Origin: Uloborus plumipes
Taxonomy: Eukaryota > Arthropoda > Arachnida > Araneae > Uloboridae
DNA: 64,000 nt
Assembly: GCA_038373865.1 (NCBI GenBank)
Contig: JAXGGA010002017.1
Span: 62,001 to 126,000 of the forward strand
Direction of reading: 5' to 3'
In this document: positions 11,745 to 24,211 of the stretch, piece by piece
Numbering within the stretch: position 1 is the stretch's first letter
Layout: each line of letters begins with the position of its first letter
Notes under the pieces: model-generated
Told to the model about the DNA's origin: nothing
Seen by the model: only the letters and a program-made list of their open reading frames with translations
The model's database searches: none
Made by a program: the position numbers and the translations under genes

Positions 11745-12672
11745 TTAACCCTGCTGCTGTGTTCGTCCCGAACATACATATACTGTGTTCGGGTCCAAAT
11801 GGACCCAACATATGTAATTTATTCCCTAACACCGCTTTTTTTATATTTTTTCGAGTTTAATTGTTATATTTGATTTTATTAGAAACTTCCAAACATAAAT
11901 CACTCAATTTTTGTATTTTATTTTACATATTTAATCTGAGAAAACACATAAATAAAATTTAAATATTATAGCAATTCCAGTTTTCGTACTAAAGAAAACT
12001 AACAAAATTATGTAAGCTGTCACTTTAAGAAATTTACTAGAAATTTTTAAGCTTAAAAAGAAATGTTAAAAATGGAAATACGAACAGTACAACATTTGTA
12101 TGAGATGTACAGATTTATGTACAGAATCATATGCGCGGGGGAAGCGGCGGAGAGAGGGGGTAAAAGGGAATTCCCCTCAGATAGGCATAATTGCAGAGTT
12201 TGCAGTTCTATGAAAGTTAACCTTGAAACATTTTCACTGGTACTGATTTCAATTCATAGAAAGGAAGAAATGGTATTCAGAAAGAAAAAAAAGAAGAAAA
12301 AAAATGAATGAAAGAAAAACAGAAGATAACCATTAAAAAATATTTAAAAAACGTACAAAAACAATGAACAAATGTTTTATTTATTGTTTCATAAATTATG
12401 AATAAAATAAACAAGCATAAAATTATTTTGTTTCTCTGATACATGCTTTTTAATCATATGGGTCCAAAAGGACCCGAACACAGTATTAGTAAACTTTTTT
12501 TTGACAAGTAGGGTTATACTTCAATCAAAACAAAAAAAAATATGTGTGTAATATAACATGAAAATGAACACATTCAGGAAGTTAAAACGTTATACCAACG
12601 TTACTCGAAAATTTATAAGCAAATGAAATCTGTTTTGGGTCGAAAAGGACCCGAACACAGTAGCAGGGTTAA
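11745..12672. mobile_element. piggyBac-like non-autonomous element with GGGTCC/GGACCC motifs
   Basis: The ends are TTAACCCTGCTGCTGTGTTC and GAACACAGTAGCAGGGTTAA. TTAA at each edge (11745-11748, 12669-12672) is the piggyBac-type target. The near-palindrome GGGTCC-NNNN-GGACCC recurs at about 11789, 12460 and 12637, followed in the latter two by CGAACACAG, so the terminal motif is repeated internally. No transposase is encoded. Confidence 0.8.
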
Positions 12673-13021
12673 AATATATTTTCACTCAAAGGTTCATGAT
12701 TTGTTGGTTGCGCTAAAACATTAATAAAATAGGACAACAGCGGTGTTTCTTTCAGTCAAAAGTACTTCTTTTAGTCACTGATATTAATAGAATAAGAAAA
12801 AAAAAATGATGTCAGAGAATATTTTTCTTTTCCCAATAGTTTATTTAAATTATTTTTAAAAAAATCCTTCCGATTTTTAAAACAAAGCAAGGCCTCGTAT
12901 GGTGTCACGAATGAAGAAATTTTGGTGTAAAGCCAATCTTACGCATCAGCCATTTTGGATCTCCAGTAACCCTAGCTCTGCGACAGTAAAAAAGCGGATT
13001 CAAAATGTCGGATCGTTTATA
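12673..13021. other. Unassigned sequence
   Basis: No gene or bounded repeat was recognised in this 350-bp stretch between two mobile elements. Confidence 0.4.
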
Positions 13022-13023
13022 TA

Positions 13024-14702
13024 GGGTGAGTTCTGGTAAGTGCGTACCCTTTTTTTCAAAGTTCATGTTCTCAAGGATGCTGCTCCGTTGAAAAATCTTG
13101 TACACTCACAATTTTTTTTTAGTTTCCTTTCCAGATCCTTTACTAAGATGTTCAAGCATATAATGCGTCAAATAAACCATAAGTATAGGTTTTGTGACCT
13201 AGTTTATGACACCTATTCTAAGGTACGCACTTTCCCTACCTAGCGGGGTAAGTGCGTCCACCTTAAATTATGTGAATATGAGCAGGAAAAAACTTCTGGC
13301 ACATATTAAATATGTTAGGTAGTTGCCTTGGGATAATTCCTAACACTAGAGATCAGCACTTGCTTGCATGGATGAAACGCAATCAGTGATATCCCACGTG
13401 TCTTACGAACAACTGTGATTTGAGAGAGTTGTGTCTGTGATTCTTCCTTTGTCCTTTTAATAAGACCAAGTGAGCAAATGTAAGTTGTTTTCATTTAGTA
13501 ATAATCACTTATAGTATACATAGTTTATTTTGGTTTAATACATTAAACAGTCGGCGTTTAAGCCAGGGTTCGCACTTACCCCTTCTTAAATGTAAAATGA
13601 GATACGTGCGTCCAATAGCATTGTTGTAAGTGCGTACCCCTGTGATTTTCTTTAATTCTATTTGTATGGTAGATCGTTAGGTGACCTGAGTGAACAATTC
13701 GTTTTTTTTTTTTTTTGAATAAATACGGTTTTAATATTTTTCTTATTAGAATCAGCAGAAGTAAGAGAAAACACAAAATAAAGAGCAAAAAAAAAAAAAA
13801 AAAAAATAAATAATTGATCATGATATGATACTTGTACTTTTTTTTTTCTTGTACATTGAAATAGTTTTTTACAAGGTGTTCTTAATTTTCTTAAATATAA
13901 TTTATTCATTATTTCACCTTCGTTTTTTGAATCAGTTGGTTCCTCATTAAGTGTTTCACTTAATTTCATTGCTTAATTTGTGATTCTGGTTTAAATTAAG
14001 TATAGCTTATGATCGCTATTTTCAACGAAAAATGTACTAACTGATACTTAAAAGCCAATATATTTCAGAGATATTGAATAAAATTGAAATCTTACGCCGC
14101 ATTCAATGTAAATATAAACACTTGATGGAAATGACGTCGGATTTATAATCGGCTTATAAAAGAGTTATAAGCAAAATTAAAGGTGAATTACGAGAGTCGG
14201 ATTTTCCACGTAATGGTACAAACTTGCCTCATCATAATGGTACGCACTTGCTCCGAATAATAGTACGCATATGCGTCATGATAGTGGTACGCACTTGCCC
14301 CATCAAAATGGTACGCACTTACCCCCACCTTACTTTAAAGAAAGGGAAAGTGCGTACCGTCATATAAACAAATTTTACTTAGAGTATTTGATCAAAATAG
14401 CCCATGTATGTTATTAGTAGCTATTACTCAAAAGAAACAACTTGCATTTCTTGACTTCAATTGCTTGGTATGACTACAAGAGAAACTGAAACAAAACCTT
14501 CTCAATCTTTACTTTAGAGTTTTTTTGAAGACATTTAACTATGTTTTGTCTATTGAATACAGGCATGAATTCTACCTATTGAAATTATCATTAGACAGTT
14601 ATCTAACATAGTCGATGTGTTTCAGAAGCCATTTCAGAACAGTGTTCATATAATTCCCAGTGGACGCACTTACCCCGTGGACGCACTTACCAGAACTCAC
14701 CC
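13024..14702. mobile_element. TA-flanked element with many internal GGTAAGTGCGTACC motifs
   Basis: The ends are GGGTGAGTTCTGGTAAGTGC and GCACTTACCAGAACTCACCC, flanked by TA (13022-13023, 14703-14704). The sub-motif GTAAGTGCGT(A/C)C, or its complement, recurs about ten times inside: near 13220, 13247, 13570, 13627, 14240, 14290, 14312, 14349, 14662 and 14680. The cluster at 14210-14330 is regularly spaced. There is an A-run of about 22 near 13788-13806 and several T-runs. No transposase frame is present. TA flanks fit Tc1/mariner/pogo-type mobilisation. Confidence 0.8.
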
Positions 14703-14704
14703 TA

Positions 14705-15527
14705 GTGACCTTTCTTGGAAAGTTTTGTCCACTCCTGATATCAGCATTGGAAATGAAACAGAGACTGGACGTCTTTCAAGAATATTTTTTTAAGAAAGAG
14801 AATGAGTCAAAGTTTAGAAAAAAAGTAATTCACACTCCATGTTTCAACAGTTCTCTTCCGGGAAAAAAATATTTTCGAAAAATGGGAAACACCCCCATTG
14901 TTAATTCAGATATTTAATTACAGTTCAGTGTGTAGCAGCAGGGATGTCAATAACATATTTTGTGGCTGTTGTGGACTCTGTGAAGATATCACGGTAGTTA
15001 GTTCAAAATTTCTGATTAATTAAGACTTTGGTACTTACTCGAAAAAATGAGGACTTACTGAAATATTTTAGAAGTTAATGAATAATTCCAGCAACTATGA
15101 TTTGAAAGCAGAATGTAAAATCATAATTTACATATGTATGGGCTACACCACGATAAACTTTTACAAACGAATTTTTTATCGTATTTTGGTACATATATAC
15201 GTATATTGAGACGGGGGCATTACAAAAACTTCATAGACCTTAGGTCAGTATAATGAGCAATAAAATACACTTTATTATTAATAATTGTAAAAATAATAGT
15301 AACAATGATACTATTTTTTATACTAAAAAAGTAACATTACCACCTAATATAGACTATTTAACGGTATAAACCAGATACAAGGAGCGTTAAAATACTTAAA
15401 AAATGGAAAAATCATTCAAAGCATATAAAAGTGAAAAATGTAAAAATATCTAGTAAAAAGCAAATACGAAAGAAAACGTAAATGAGCCTAAAAAGTTAAA
15501 ACTGTTCCGGAAAGGATAACTGATAAT
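14705..15527. other. Unassigned AT-rich sequence
   Basis: No gene or bounded repeat was recognised. Confidence 0.45.
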
Positions 15528-15668
15528 AGTAATAATAATAATTTTAATAACAATAATAAAAATAATAATAATATAAATAATAATAATAATAGTAATTATA
15601 TAAATATTAATAATAATAAAAATAATATGAATAATAATAATAATATCAATAATAATGATTAAAAAAAT
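15528..15668. repeat. Imperfect (AAT)n microsatellite
   Basis: An interrupted run of AAT/TAA triplets. The minus-strand frame across it is a poly-Ile/Tyr artefact. Confidence 0.85.
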
Positions 15669-17397
15669 ACATACAAACATAGGTACATACATACAAACAA
15701 TAATCTTTAAAAAGTACACAAAAAGTCTCCGGTCGGGTTACTATAAAAAATATCTATCAAATGCAAATTACTATTCAATATCATGGTAAGCTTTTCAAGA
15801 ACGAAAAAAAAACCTATTTAAATACACGTAATACTAACAACTAATTAATAGGAATAATATATATCTACGCACGTATATATCTATCTAAATATTTGTACTA
15901 CATATCTGTACAATCTATGTATACTATTACTGTAACTGAAGCAAGTTTTGATAAAATCAAACTAGAAGCTAATTTGATTTAAACTGTTTTTCTTTTCGTA
16001 ATCTTAATATACTTGAAACTAAATAATCACAAACTTATCTATAAGTACTACTTAATGCTTCAACGTGAAAATTTGTGTACCAGAAAAAGTGTGGTAATGA
16101 ATGTTAAGTCATAATATTTTTTTAAAAAACTAGAAGTGTTAAATGAAATTTATTATGAGACGAATATTTTCTAGAGCCCCCAACCAAAGAAACCATAACT
16201 CACGTAAGTTTTCCAATGGGGTGGAAAGTATAATGAACACTCTCTCGTAAATCTGAAATGTGTTTTGAGAGCAAATACTTTTTTTTCTTGATTCGCTGAA
16301 GAATTAGACGTCGTCTTTGGTTATTCGCATTTTACTTTATAGCAGGTGTCAAGTGAAATGCTGAGCTCATTTCTCACCAGCTTCCAGTGCAATTATTGGG
16401 GAAAGGTTTGTAAATGTTTAGAGGAGAGAATGAATTTTGCTTGGCTGTTTTTTTTTTAGTACTTATTGATCTGCTCTGGAATAGAACATATGTTGTCATG
16501 TTTCTGTGAAATATTTCCGAGGGCGTTGGAGCAGTAATGAAGTTGCCATATTTTAGCTGGTTTGGAATTTTCTCGCTGAAACATGTACTGGAAGTTAGAA
16601 TGTGTTAAGACCTAGTAAAATAAATCTATAAGATTTTTTTTTCTGGGTGGGTATGATGAACTAATAGGCGTTCGATATGTAAAAATTATAGAGCTAATTA
16701 GTGGAAATGATAGACCTACATAAATAATGTAGTGTGCTTAAGTAATCTTTTATTTGGGCGAGGTTTGTACAAACCAAAGTTAACAACAACTAAAACTCTT
16801 GTATTAAATGTTTGATAAATAAATCAGCTTTTCATAATCAAATGATATTCTCATGCCGTCTAAAGTTCAATGATGCATCTTGGACAGTTGATAAAGTGCA
16901 TTAGAGCTCTAAGAGGTATTTGAACCAAATATTTTTCAATATTGAACCCCTTTTGTGAAAGTTGGACAGAATTGTCCCGATGGTCAAAATCACTCCAGTT
17001 GAAGGTAGTGGGAAGGTTGTAATCACTTTAGTTGTAGCCTTAACTTGTCTGCACTTTTGCTTTTAAGAAACTGGTTTTGAAGCAGATGCATCAAATTGCC
17101 GATAAGCGACTAAAAGCAAGTAAAAGCGACTTTTGATAAAATAGAAATATCGTCAAAAACCATTACAGGATCTACATGAGATATGTATCGTTTCCCTTTG
17201 CAGGATACTCTCACTCTTGAAAATCAATTTTATGTCAATTTAAGGAGTTTTTAAATGTATGCTAGACATTGGTTTTCAGAAAAAGGAAGGATTACCGTAA
17301 ACAAGATTTTCTTTGAAAAACCTAGTATAGTTAAAAATACTTGCAGACAAATTCTTCAAACTATTGAACAATGATTTTGAAAATCACGTAAAACTTA
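15669..17397. other. Unassigned AT-rich sequence
   Basis: This is one of the longer stretches with no recognisable repeat ends. The part near 16150-16620 looks slightly more complex (fewer homopolymers), but I see no exon with convincing splice sites or a known protein. Confidence 0.45.
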
Positions 17398-17450
17398 CAC
17401 TAAAAAATAGATGATGTTTATATAATACAGCTAATTTTACATTAACTTTG

Positions 17451-17624
17451 CAGTAGTAAACTGTAAAATTGCTAGTTTTCAGCAATAAACTGTAAAATTG
17501 CTAGTTTACAGCAATAAACTGTAAAATTTCTAGTTTACAGCAATAAACTGTAAAATTTCTAGTTTACAGCAATAAACTGTAAAATTTCTAGTTTACAGCA
17601 ATAAACTGTAAAATTACTAGTTTC
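17451..17624. repeat. 29-bp minisatellite, six units, each a small hairpin
   Basis: CAG(C/T)A(A/G)TAAACTGTAAAATT repeats at 17451, 17480, 17509, 17538, 17567 and 17596 with an exact 29-bp period. TTTACAG and CTGTAAA flank a 7-base CAATAAA loop in most units. This is a local expansion of the element's basic hairpin module. Confidence 0.9.
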
Positions 17625-17657
17625 ACAGCTTATTACAGTGCATTTTACAGTTTTAAA

Positions 17658-18379
17658 CAGGACTGCGGAGTCGGAGGAAAAATGGCCGACTCCGACTCCG
17701 ACTTCGGGATTTTAAAACTTCCTACTCCGACTCCCGACTCCTGCTTTTTTTTTTATTATTTTTTATTTTTTAACCCAAATGTGAAGAGGGAAAAACCCCA
17801 AACAAAAGTTGAAATAGTAAGTCCATTTTTAAAAGTTTCATTTTTATTCATGGACGTTGCCAGGACTCACTTGGGAGGGGGGGTTAGCAAGCTGGGGTAT
17901 CCCAGTTGGAGGTCATGGAAGGTCATTGTGACCTCTCAAAAAGTTCAATTTTCTCAAGAATTCTCGCAGGTAATTTCATCACATTTACCTTAATTCTCGG
18001 AGGTCACTGTTACCTCCCAAAAAGTCCATTTTCTCCAGAGCAAAAGACAAGTGCCGCTCTTGTCATTTGACTCCGTACAAAACTAATCCTTTTCTTGTTA
18101 AATGGCCAGACTTTATTTTAACACATTGCATTTTTGCTGCAAATATTTTTTATTCACTTGCATAAGCCCAAACATAGCAATTCGTTTCACAAAGCAGACC
18201 CGCCATTTTGAAGCCCTTTTTAATGATCCTAGATGCTTAGGATTTGGACATTGGAAGCTGAAATTTTGTATCTGTTAGTTTCAAAGATATGTTTTCACCT
18301 CTATAAAATTTCCTCCAAATCGGAGGTGGTCGGAGTCGACATGTTTTTCAGTGACTCCGACTCCGACTCCGCAGCCCTG
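17658..18379. mobile_element. hAT-like element with exact 8-bp duplication GTTTTAAA
   Basis: The ends are CAGGACTGCGGAGTCGGAGG and CCGACTCCGCAGCCCTG. GTTTTAAA at 17650-17657 and 18380-18387 is an exact 8-bp target duplication, and removing one restores the host motif CAGTTTTAAACTGGAACC. Subterminal GACTCC repeats are present. An 8-bp duplication with CAGGG(C)TG ends is typical of hAT. No transposase is encoded; frames inside are short. Confidence 0.85.
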
Positions 18380-18622
18380 GTTTTAAACTGGAACCTCTGC
18401 TGCCAGTGTTGCTGTTGTTATTACAGCGGCTAATTAATACGGCTAATTTTATGATAAAAGTGTTAATATTACAGCAGTAAACTGTTAAATTTTGCTAATT
18501 TTACAGAAGTAGATTGTAAAATAGCTAGTTTTAAAGTTTATTACTACGCTTTTACTGTTTTAAACGGAAACCTCTGCTGGCAGTATAATACTGTAAAAAC
18601 AACAGGCTTTTTTTTTGCAGTG

Positions 18623-19336
18623 TGCACTGCACAATGTGCAGTATATTTTATTGCCATTAGTTTTATAAATTTCACAATGCATGTTAACAGTCTTGTGTTT
18701 TACTGCCACAAAGAATGTAGGAACTCTGTCCCTTTTTTGGGACTTAAGCTATTTGTTAAAATTCATCGTGCATATTAAGCCCATTGCATTATCTTTAATC
18801 AGTCATAATTACTCTTTTTTCAATGTAAAACATTTTTTTTACCAACTTAATACCGGGAATATAAACACTTGTTTAAATCCTACTATCCGAGAATGGCGGT
18901 TAATTATACGATTTATTTGATAATTATCTTTGATACTCTTTACAAAACTTTCTAAGGATACATATATCAGAAAAAAAAACTTTTATCCTCAAATATTCTT
19001 TTTTTTCTTTTCTTTCTTTTTTTTTTTTTGAACATTAATTTGCTTTTCTTAATATTTTTTGTGAAGATTGTTAAAATTTTCAAGCAGTGAGACTTTTTTG
19101 TTCGTATGTTCTTTCGCTACAAAAATGTAAGTGCTTTTCTGCGAGTGAGTTCCTTTGGAATTTAAAAGAACTTATGTGAACTCTTACATTTTGTAAAAAA
19201 AGCGAAGCTAAAAACTATCTCAAAGCGTTTTAAAAAACGTGAATATGTAAAGCTCCCTTTTTTGTGTTAAAATAGTGGTTTCTTGTAACCCCAAAACATG
19301 TTTCTGCAGCTCTCTTTCATTGTTTCTCGAATAACT
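18623..19336. other. Unassigned AT-rich sequence
   Basis: T-rich near 18998-19032. A short stretch at about 19275-19307 (CTTGTAACCCCAAAACATG) is a weak match to one arm of the 6281 palindrome. Nothing else was seen. Confidence 0.4.
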
Positions 19337-20160
19337 TATCAACCAAAAGAAAATAACGACATAAGTTAAAATAACCAAATAAGTACAAATAATTTTTCAT
19401 TGAAAAACAGATTCCTTTTAACTCCTGCACATGTCTGAAATTCCATTTTTTTGCGCAGTTGCTGTATTTTTAACCAAAATTATGTTACAAAGATGTGTTG
19501 AGTCAGTCAAAAAAGCCCCATCTTAATTTTGCTCGAAAAATATGAAAGCATATTTTTACAGCTGGTAATTTGTTTTGTTCCTGAAATACTTATAATCTGG
19601 TAATACTCAGTATATTCTGATAATACTCAGCTAATAACTTCAATGAATTAAAAAACTGTACTCATGCATGTGCTATAAACATAATAAGGAGGACAATGCT
19701 TAAAAAAATAATCGCAAAATAATGAACACTAAGTTTAGTGTACCATCATTCCTTGCGGTAAAGTTAAAAGAAAATAACGACCCAATTTAAAATCATTTTT
19801 CATTGAAAAAGAGATTGCTCCTAACTCCGACACACATGCCTGAAATTTCCAAAAAATTGCTTTTTTGACTCTGTTAATTGAATAGTTAACAAAAACTGCA
19901 TTTCACACAACTATTGAATGGATTTAAAAAGGCTTTTCTTACACCTTTGCTTAGAAAAATACATCAACTTATTTTCAAAGTAGGTGATATATTATGTCCC
20001 AGAAATACTAATTATACTCGGCTAATAGCTTCCATGCTTTCAAAAAACTATAATCATATGTATTTTTGGGTAAACAGTAAAATTAAATTCCTTAGAGTAA
20101 TAATCGTAAAATATTCAACGAAAAGCATGGTATACGATCATTTTTTCTGGTAAAGCTAAT
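19337..20160. repeat. Diverged ~430-bp tandem duplication
   Basis: AAAAGAAAATAACGAC starts both units (about 19336 and 19768). It is followed in each by an ATTTTTCATTGAAAAA(C/G)AGATT stretch, a GCCTGAAAT-like stretch, an ATAC..GCTAATA-CTTC block and an ATAATCG(C/T)AAAATA block. Identity is moderate (roughly three-quarters by eye). There is no shared open frame, so it appears non-coding. Confidence 0.65.
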
Positions 20161-20670
20161 AGAAAATCTATTTTCCTCGACACTTATTGCATTCCATCTC
20201 ATTTTTTATTCCATGAAATACGGATTCAATTCTGAAAAATAATAAAGTTTTTAAGAACGGCCTGAACCCAATTTCGGAAAATGTGAAAAATATCCTACAC
20301 GTGCACATAAATCAAAGTTTCAAGTTCTGAGGAACAAATATTTCAGATTTCTGGTGAACTACTTTTCTTGTTACTTCTACTTTTTCCGACGCATTATTAG
20401 CAAGTCGTTGATAAATGACCACATTCAAGATTTTATTTTTTATAATTCCGTTGTTTTTCCGCAGAGAATTTATTGATACGAATAACTAGGCAAAGCTTAG
20501 GTTATTTTCCAATAGTCATTTCTACGTATTATCACTTTAGATTTTTCCAGATAGCTCTAGATTTTTTTTTTTTTGCCTTACGTCACTGTTTAGGGTTACC
20601 ACTGGCGTCATCTTAAATGCGCCTTATTTTGTTGAATATTTATAGGGTGCACATACATAAAATTAATCTA
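20161..20670. other. Unassigned AT-rich sequence
   Basis: No gene or bounded repeat was recognised. Confidence 0.4.
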
Positions 20671-21044
20671 CACAGAAAAAATAACTATTGTTTTTACAAT
20701 ATAATACTGGCAGCCGTGGTTCCAATTTAAAACTAAAATGCAAAGTATTAAACAGTAAAACTAGTAATTTTAGTTTCTTACTCTGAAGTTCGACATTTTA
20801 CAGTTTATTGCTGTAAAATTTAGTTGTATTATACTGTAAAAACAACAGTGTAATACTGGCAGTACAGGTTCCAGTATAAAACTGTAAAATGCACGGTAAT
20901 AAACTGCAAAATTAGCAATTTTGCCGTTTATTACTGTAAAATCAGCAATTTTACAGTTTATTACTGTAAAATGACAAATTTTTACAATTTATTACGATAA
21001 AATTAGCTGTATTATACTGTAAAAGCAACATTAATTTTTTAGTG
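20671..21044. mobile_element. Hairpin-array element, copy C
   Basis: The ends are CACAGAAAAAATAACTATTG and CATTAATTTTTTAGTG, flanked by TA on both sides. It is a complete two-module copy with paired GTTCCA(A/G)T..TAAAACT blocks and several TTACAG..CTGTAAAA hairpins. It carries no insertion. Confidence 0.75.
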
Positions 21045-21578
21045 TAAGAAAACCAAGGGGTGGGGTAAAGTGGCGTAATATGACGATAATAAGCCTTAAA
21101 ATGTTTTTTTTTTCGCTTTAGAATCTGAATTAAAATTTTGAAACTGATACTCAGGCCTTTATGTGCCACAGTGCTATTCTGTTAAAAAATTAAAAATCTG
21201 GGTATCCTCGTGGGAAAACTGAAAAATATGCCATCAAAAATAAGAAGTCATTTTTTGTCATCTTTCCCCACCTATGGGTTAAGATGTCGAATGAAGTTTG
21301 GTAAGATAACGAATAGCTTAAAAAATGAAGAGAGAAAAATTACAGTATAAAAATTCATAAAAGCAGGCTAAATTGGTAGGTCTAATCATCCCAAATCCTA
21401 ATTAGCATGTTGTCTACTTATCCCCTTCACAAAGTTTCTCAGTTGAAAAGAGCTTGGCTCCATGGTTCTGATGGAATAATTTGAAATTATTTCCAAAGAT
21501 AGCCTCTAAGGGTCCTACAGACTCCTTGAATATTCAATCATCAATGTCAACGAGAAATGTGATTCGGACGGATAGCAA
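21045..21578. other. Sequence with GGGGTAAAGTGG / CTTTCCCCACC motifs
   Basis: GGGGTGGGGTAAAGTGGCGT near 21057 and GTCATCTTTCCCCACCTATG near 21258 face each other about 200 bp apart. They resemble the GGGGCAAAGTG motifs at about 46 kb. This may be a partial element of that type. No gene is present. Confidence 0.35.
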
Positions 21579-21687
21579 CCCAGGTAGCACAAAAAAACGT
21601 TTAAACGTTTTATAAACGTTTTTAATCCGTTGTCACAACGTTAGTAACCATTTTACCACCTTTAAAGCACGAAGTGTGCTACTTGGG
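21579..21687. mobile_element. 109-bp CCCAGGTAGCAC MITE, copy 1
   Basis: It runs from CCCAGGTAGCACAAAAA to CGAAGTGTGCTACTTGGG. The inverted ends of about 13 bp are imperfect (AGG vs AAG). The AAACGTTT/AACGTT-rich interior is itself weakly palindromic. AA flanks both sides, a possible 2-bp target duplication. Three more copies of nearly equal length occur at 35378, 54052 and 59549. Confidence 0.85.
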
Positions 21688-23179
21688 AAAGAGCTCCGTA
21701 AAACTTTCTTTCCAGTCAGAGAAGTCTCAATACAGTGAAGCAGAGGAACAGTACAGAACATTGAATGTAGTGCAGCCAAAAAAAAAAAGAAGGAAAAGAA
21801 ACATTTATGATGTAGAAAAAATAAGACATATCTGGAGCATAAAGAAGTTTTGTACCATTTTTGCACACTGCCAAACTTCAAGCCCCAATACAAATTTGCC
21901 GATCTTTATACGCTAAGTACACACAATTGTATTCACATAAATATTATAATTATTTAAGTACAGTAATGTATGAAAATACTGCAATGAATTGTTTCCTATG
22001 TTGTTTTATTTTATATCATTGAAATTAGTAATGTCATGATATATCTGTTGTTCGCTTAGGCACAAGGTGTAAATCTTATGGCTCCTTATCTTAACAATTC
22101 TTTGACCCTTTCAAAACGCAAATCTTTATTCCCTTGCCTTTCTACAACCCTAAAATGTCTGTAAAATTAAATACTATTAGTGAATTGAGCTCTTACTTTC
22201 AAGTAACAGATCAAATACGATTTCAAATAGCTTTGACAAATATATTTTAATTTAGAATTGAATAGATTTTATTTAAAAGTCACTTTTTTTCGCAATTTAT
22301 ACTGTGGTTTTGCAACGCTTATAATGCTATTGCACAACTATATTCATTTCTCAGGAGCAATTGTGTTAAGTAAAGGAAGCAAAACCTAATATTAAAATAT
22401 TTTTAATACATATTCGCTTGTTTCATTGAATATATTGCTTCCTTTTAGTTTAGGGTTTGTAACATTAGGAATAATACTTGAGATTATGAAATTAACAAGT
22501 TAAGCTGTTGAATAGCACGAGTTTAAATATCACCAGTCTTTTAGAGGCTAAAATTCCTTGAACGTGTGGGAATTATTTGCAGAGACAGAATTTTATGAAA
22601 TGTAAGTTTGGTGAAAAAGTGTAACTCTGAAAAATCTCTAATGAAAACCTTTGATAGTTTATAAACATTCGTTTTACAAAACCATGCCGAAAAAGATTTA
22701 GTTTAGTAAGAAAAACGGAAAAGCGAATTTGGAACGAATATCAAATGAATCTTTTTCCCCACCTTTTTTACAAATTAAAGGATGCATACTTTAAGCATAC
22801 AGTCAATGAAAATTAAAATAAACATTTTAAGCTGACAATTAGTAACATTTTATGTACCAAACCCTAATTCATTAAATCGTTATTTCTTCTAACTATATCT
22901 TCACAAATAAAGTCAATCAAAAGCAATGAAGCTTGAAAGATAAAGTCGGGGTGATACAGGTGAATAAAAGCGAGAGTAGATGCTTCAAAACTTGTTCCAG
23001 ACGTAATAAGAAATGGGGTACTTAACCAAAGCTTGACTTAGTTTTGTCCTCGACTATATTCCAAAGCATTCATTAAGTAAAATGTCTTATGTTACTAGAT
23101 GAAAGATTAATTTCTCCTCATTAATTTTAACTGGATACGAAAATTTAAAGATTAGAAATTTTACAGAAACAATGCATGT
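21688..23179. other. Unassigned AT-rich sequence
   Basis: No gene or bounded repeat was recognised. Overlapping short frames on both strands at 21633-21916 include part of the MITE and are not supported. Confidence 0.45.
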
Positions 23180-23345
23180 ACTGCAAGAGATGAATGCTGT
23201 TTTTACAATATAATACAGCTAATTTTACAGTAATAAACTGTAAACATTTCTAATTTTACAGTAATAAACTGTAACATTGCCAATTTTACAGTAATAAACT
23301 GTAAAATTGCTAATTTTACAGTTTATTACCGTGCATTTTACAGTT

Positions 23346-23872
23346 TTAAGCCATTTATACCCAGTAGCCTAAAAACTGGAGCAATGTTAGTTACTGCATC
23401 CAAAAACCTGTAATGGGTATATCATTTTATTAAAGTTGTTTTTCACAAGTTAAATAGTCCTTCTTCTTGAGAAAACCAGATAGAGTCACTATTTGGACAT
23501 CAGAGTTTAATTATTGACAGCTATTTTCAGACAAATCAGTCAAGCAACGATCCAGCATGGGTAGCCACAGAAAGTAAGTTTTTTTTTGCGAACTAATTTT
23601 TCATAAAATTAAACTATTTTAAAATGATTTGCTTAAAATGGATCAGAGATGTCTTCTGTAATGTTACTTTGCACAAGTAAAGTCAAGTAAGGCCGCATTT
23701 TGCTCACATATCTGTAAAATATCCCATAAACAGGACGTTAAATAACTTAATAAATATGGCAACGACGAACTATTTCAAGCTTAAAATGTATGTAAACCAT
23801 TCCAAGTAAGAGTTTTAAGCAGAAAAAACTTGAAAAAAATTGTTAAAAAAAACTTGGGCATAAATGGGTTAA
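23346..23872. mobile_element. piggyBac-like MITE nested in copy D
   Basis: The ends are TTAAGCCATTTATACCC and GGGCATAAATGGGTTAA. TTAA at 23346-23349 and 23869-23872 coincides with the TTAA inside the host consensus CAGTTTTAAACTGG, so excision with one TTAA rebuilds the host. No coding capacity. The ends resemble those of the 33-552 element (CCCATTAATGCC vs CCCATTTATGCC). Confidence 0.8.
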
Positions 23873-24069
23873 ACTGGTACCACTGCTGCCAGTATTATAC
23901 TATTGTTTTTGCAGTATAATACTGATAAATTCTATGGCAACAAACTGTAAAATTTTTAACTTTACAGTAAGAAACTAAAATGCTAGTTTTACAATTTATA
24001 GCTGTATTTTAAAGTTTTAAATTGGAACCACGCCTGCCAGTATTATACTGTAAAAACAACAGTTCATTT

Positions 24070-24211
24070 CTGCACCTCAGAACTAGACTAACGTAAGTCC
24101 ATTTTCGTCATTTTTCAGTAGAGGGGAAAAACGATGTATTCTACAATCGTTTTTCCCCTCTACCGAAAAATGACGAAAATGGACTTACGTTAGTCTGGTT
24201 CTGAGGTACAG
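24070..24211. repeat. 142-bp foldback palindrome, copy 1, with ATTT duplication
   Basis: Two arms of about 62 bp (CTG(C/T)ACCTCAGAAC, then GACTAACGTAAGTCCATTTT) enclose GATGTATTCTACAATC. ATTT flanks both sides; removing the element plus one ATTT restores the host GTTCATTTTTTGCAGT exactly. A second copy is at 52992-53133 in the opposite orientation, as shown by the inverted central loop. Confidence 0.9.

Larger units (their letters stand above)
17398..18622. mobile_element. Hairpin-array element, copy B, split by a hAT-like element
   Basis: The ends are CACTAAAAAATAGATGATG and TTTTTTTTTGCAGTG. The body has the TTTACAG..CTGTAAA units and the GGAACCTCTGCTG(C/G)CAGT block twice. A 29-bp subunit is amplified at 17451-17624. 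The element at 17658-18379 interrupts the left module. Confidence 0.75.

Noticed and set aside
15450..15719. 89-codon Ile-rich minus-strand frame resembling a membrane protein
   Set aside because: It is the translation of an (AAT)n microsatellite.
17451..17624. CRISPR-like regular repeats
   Set aside because: The units are contiguous without unique spacers and belong to a eukaryotic mobile element.
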